DNA of 64,000 nt from Flavobacterium indicum GPTSA100-9 = DSM 17447 (lineage in GTDB: Bacteria > Bacteroidota > Bacteroidia > Flavobacteriales > Flavobacteriaceae). The stretch is taken from assembly GCF_000455605.1 (NCBI RefSeq), contig NC_017025.1, positions 1,860,001-1,924,000 of the forward strand, written 5' to 3'. Below the pieces are notes generated by a model. It was given only the letters and a program-made list of their open reading frames with translations, did no database searches and had not been told where the DNA came from. Shown here in pieces: positions 63,093 through 64,000 of this stretch. The position numbers and the translations under genes were made by a program. Numbering within the stretch: the first letter of the stretch is position 1; the number at the start of each line of letters is the position of its first letter.

Positions 63093-63728
63093 TTATATTT
63101 TTTTCAATTTGACCATTACAAATAATACGATAATTGGGATTGACATAACTGCTATAAACAAAGGGTTTTGATAAAGCAATTCGGGCTTTATAAGCAACGT
63201 CAACACTAATCCTCCTAGAGCACCGCCAAAATGAGCCGTATGACCAATATTATCAAATCTGCCTTTCATTCCAAATATCGAATACGCTAAATATAAAACC
63301 GCAAAAACATAGCCCGGCATGGGAATAAAAAATACCAATAACCGAATATTAGGCTCTAATAAAACAGCACTATATATTATTCCAGAAACCGCTCCAGATG
63401 CGCCAATTGCAGAATAATAAGGTTCATTTTTATGAAAGTAATACATGAACAAGCTTCCTAACATCATACTTCCAAAATAAATTAATAGAATATTTCTAGT
63501 TTCAAAATTGGCTAGTAAAATTGGAGAAAAACTCCAAAAAGAAAACATATTAAAAAACAAGTGAAAAAAGTCAGCATGCAAAAATCCAGAAGAAAACAAC
63601 CTGTATTGTTGTCCATATTTTACCGCTGATACATTAAACTTAAATTTTTCAAAAAAAGAAGGATCATTAAATCCTTTTAAACTCACTAAAATTGTGGCAC
63701 CAATAATGAAATAAGTAATAGGAAACAT
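63093..63728 (-). CDS. Rhomboid-family intramembrane serine protease
   Basis: 211 residues with about six membrane helices. HADFFHLFFNMFSFW, catalytic Ser in SAIGASGAVSGII (about 111) and catalytic His in GHTAHFGGALGG (about 167). It lacks extra soluble domains. Probably cotranscribed with the SIMPL gene downstream. Confidence 0.93.
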   Translation of the reverse strand: MFPITYFIIGATILVSLKGFNDPSFFEKFKFNVSAVKYGQQYRLFSSGFLHADFFHLFFNMFSFWSFSPILLANFETRNILLIYFGSMMLGSLFMYYFHKNEPYYSAIGASGAVSGIIYSAVLLEPNIRLLVFFIPMPGYVFAVLYLAYSIFGMKGRFDNIGHTAHFGGALGGLVLTLLIKPELLYQNPLFIAVMSIPIIVLFVMVKLKKI

Positions 63729-63778
63729 AATATAAAGTTAAAAGATAAAGGTACTATTTTTAAACTAATACAAAATAG

Positions 63779-63786
63779 TATATTTG
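63779..63786 (+). promoter_or_regulatory. Promoter -7 element TATATTTG
   Basis: TATATTTG 15 bp before the ATG of the acyltransferase gene at 63801. Confidence 0.6.
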
Positions 63787-63800
63787 TAAAAAATAGTTAC

Positions 63801-64000
63801 ATGCAATTTCTACTCTATATTTTAGTTTACCCTATTTTATGGCTGATTTCTATACTGCCGTTTCCTCTTTTTTATTTATTTTCTGATTGTATTTGTTTTC
63901 TAGTGTATCGCGTTATTGGTTATAGAAAAAAAACAGTAAGAGCAAATATTGCTTTAACACTTCCGCATTTAACAACACAAGAACAAAGAAAAATTGAAAG
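63801..64000 (+). CDS. Lipid A acyltransferase (LpxL/HtrB-like), N-terminal fragment
   Basis: The first 66 codons: MQFLLYILVYPILWLISILP, then PFPLFYLFSDCICFLVYRVI, then GYRKKTVRANIALTLPHLT. The hydrophobic N-terminus followed by YRKKTVRANI matches lysophospholipid/lipid A lauroyl acyltransferases of Bacteroidota. The catalytic HX4D motif is outside the window. Confidence 0.85.
   Translation, partial: MQFLLYILVYPILWLISILPFPLFYLFSDCICFLVYRVIGYRKKTVRANIALTLPHLTTQEQRKIE

Overview
The window is AT-rich DNA from a member of the Flavobacteriaceae, most likely Flavobacterium or a close relative. The support is the gliding genes gldF/gldG, a type IX secretion C-terminal sorting domain, Bacteroidota-type promoters (TTG, a 17-19 bp spacer, TAnnTTTG) before many genes, almost no Shine-Dalgarno sequences, and family-typical proteins. 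About two thirds is ordinary chromosome: valS (cut by the left edge), aspC, apt, smpB, mqo, a BlaI/BlaR1 pair, tcdA, purC, phoH, gldFG, dnaN, mnmE, an acyl-CoA synthetase, two-component systems, a sulfur-handling MBL-rhodanese enzyme with a Crp/Fnr regulator, TlpA, rhomboid, SIMPL proteins, an lpxL-like gene (cut by the right edge), and tRNA-Arg(ACG) and tRNA-Tyr(GTA).

Three accessory blocks interrupt it. (1) 17.4-20.8 kb, between tcdA and purC: five short hypothetical genes, all on the + strand, separated by GC-richer imperfect inverted repeats. The end of each unit is complementary to that unit's own start (best case GTTAGCGGTA at 17428 against TACCGCTAAC at 18421), which is the geometry of integron gene cassettes with attC sites. 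No integrase is present, so this looks like an attC cluster lacking an integrase. (2) 30.3-34.7 kb, between dnaN and mnmE: a tight four-gene operon encoding a PLD-nuclease/J-domain fusion, a protein of about 14 W-x-W repeats, a HEPN-like protein, and a gamma-glutamylcyclotransferase-like protein with a zinc ribbon. I do not recognise this combination as a described system; it looks like a defence or stress module. (3) 36.3-45.8 kb: a DNA phosphorothioation (Dnd) locus: dndC, dndD, a DndE domain fused to a HerA/FtsK-type ATPase, a small membrane protein, a DGQHR-type DndB, a PD-(D/E)XK nuclease candidate, and a convergent dndA cysteine desulfurase. DndF/G/H are absent, so the fused ATPase and the nuclease candidate are the natural suspects for restriction.

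Smaller-scale structure: a heptanucleotide tandem repeat occurs between genes (1462, 16156, 17094) and also in frame inside valS and mnmE. Four perfect AACTA-N6-TAGTT dyads cover the blaI promoter. A roughly 140-bp inverted repeat lies after mqo, and its inner hairpins differ between arms yet each stays self-complementary. A structured, GC-rich Flavo-1-like RNA candidate precedes mnmE. Several starts were moved downstream because a promoter -7 element covers the longest-ORF start (dnaN, purC, the 331-aa SIMPL-like gene and others).

All calls are by eye from sequence and remembered family features. No database or structure search was run, and residue positions given with 'about' are estimates.
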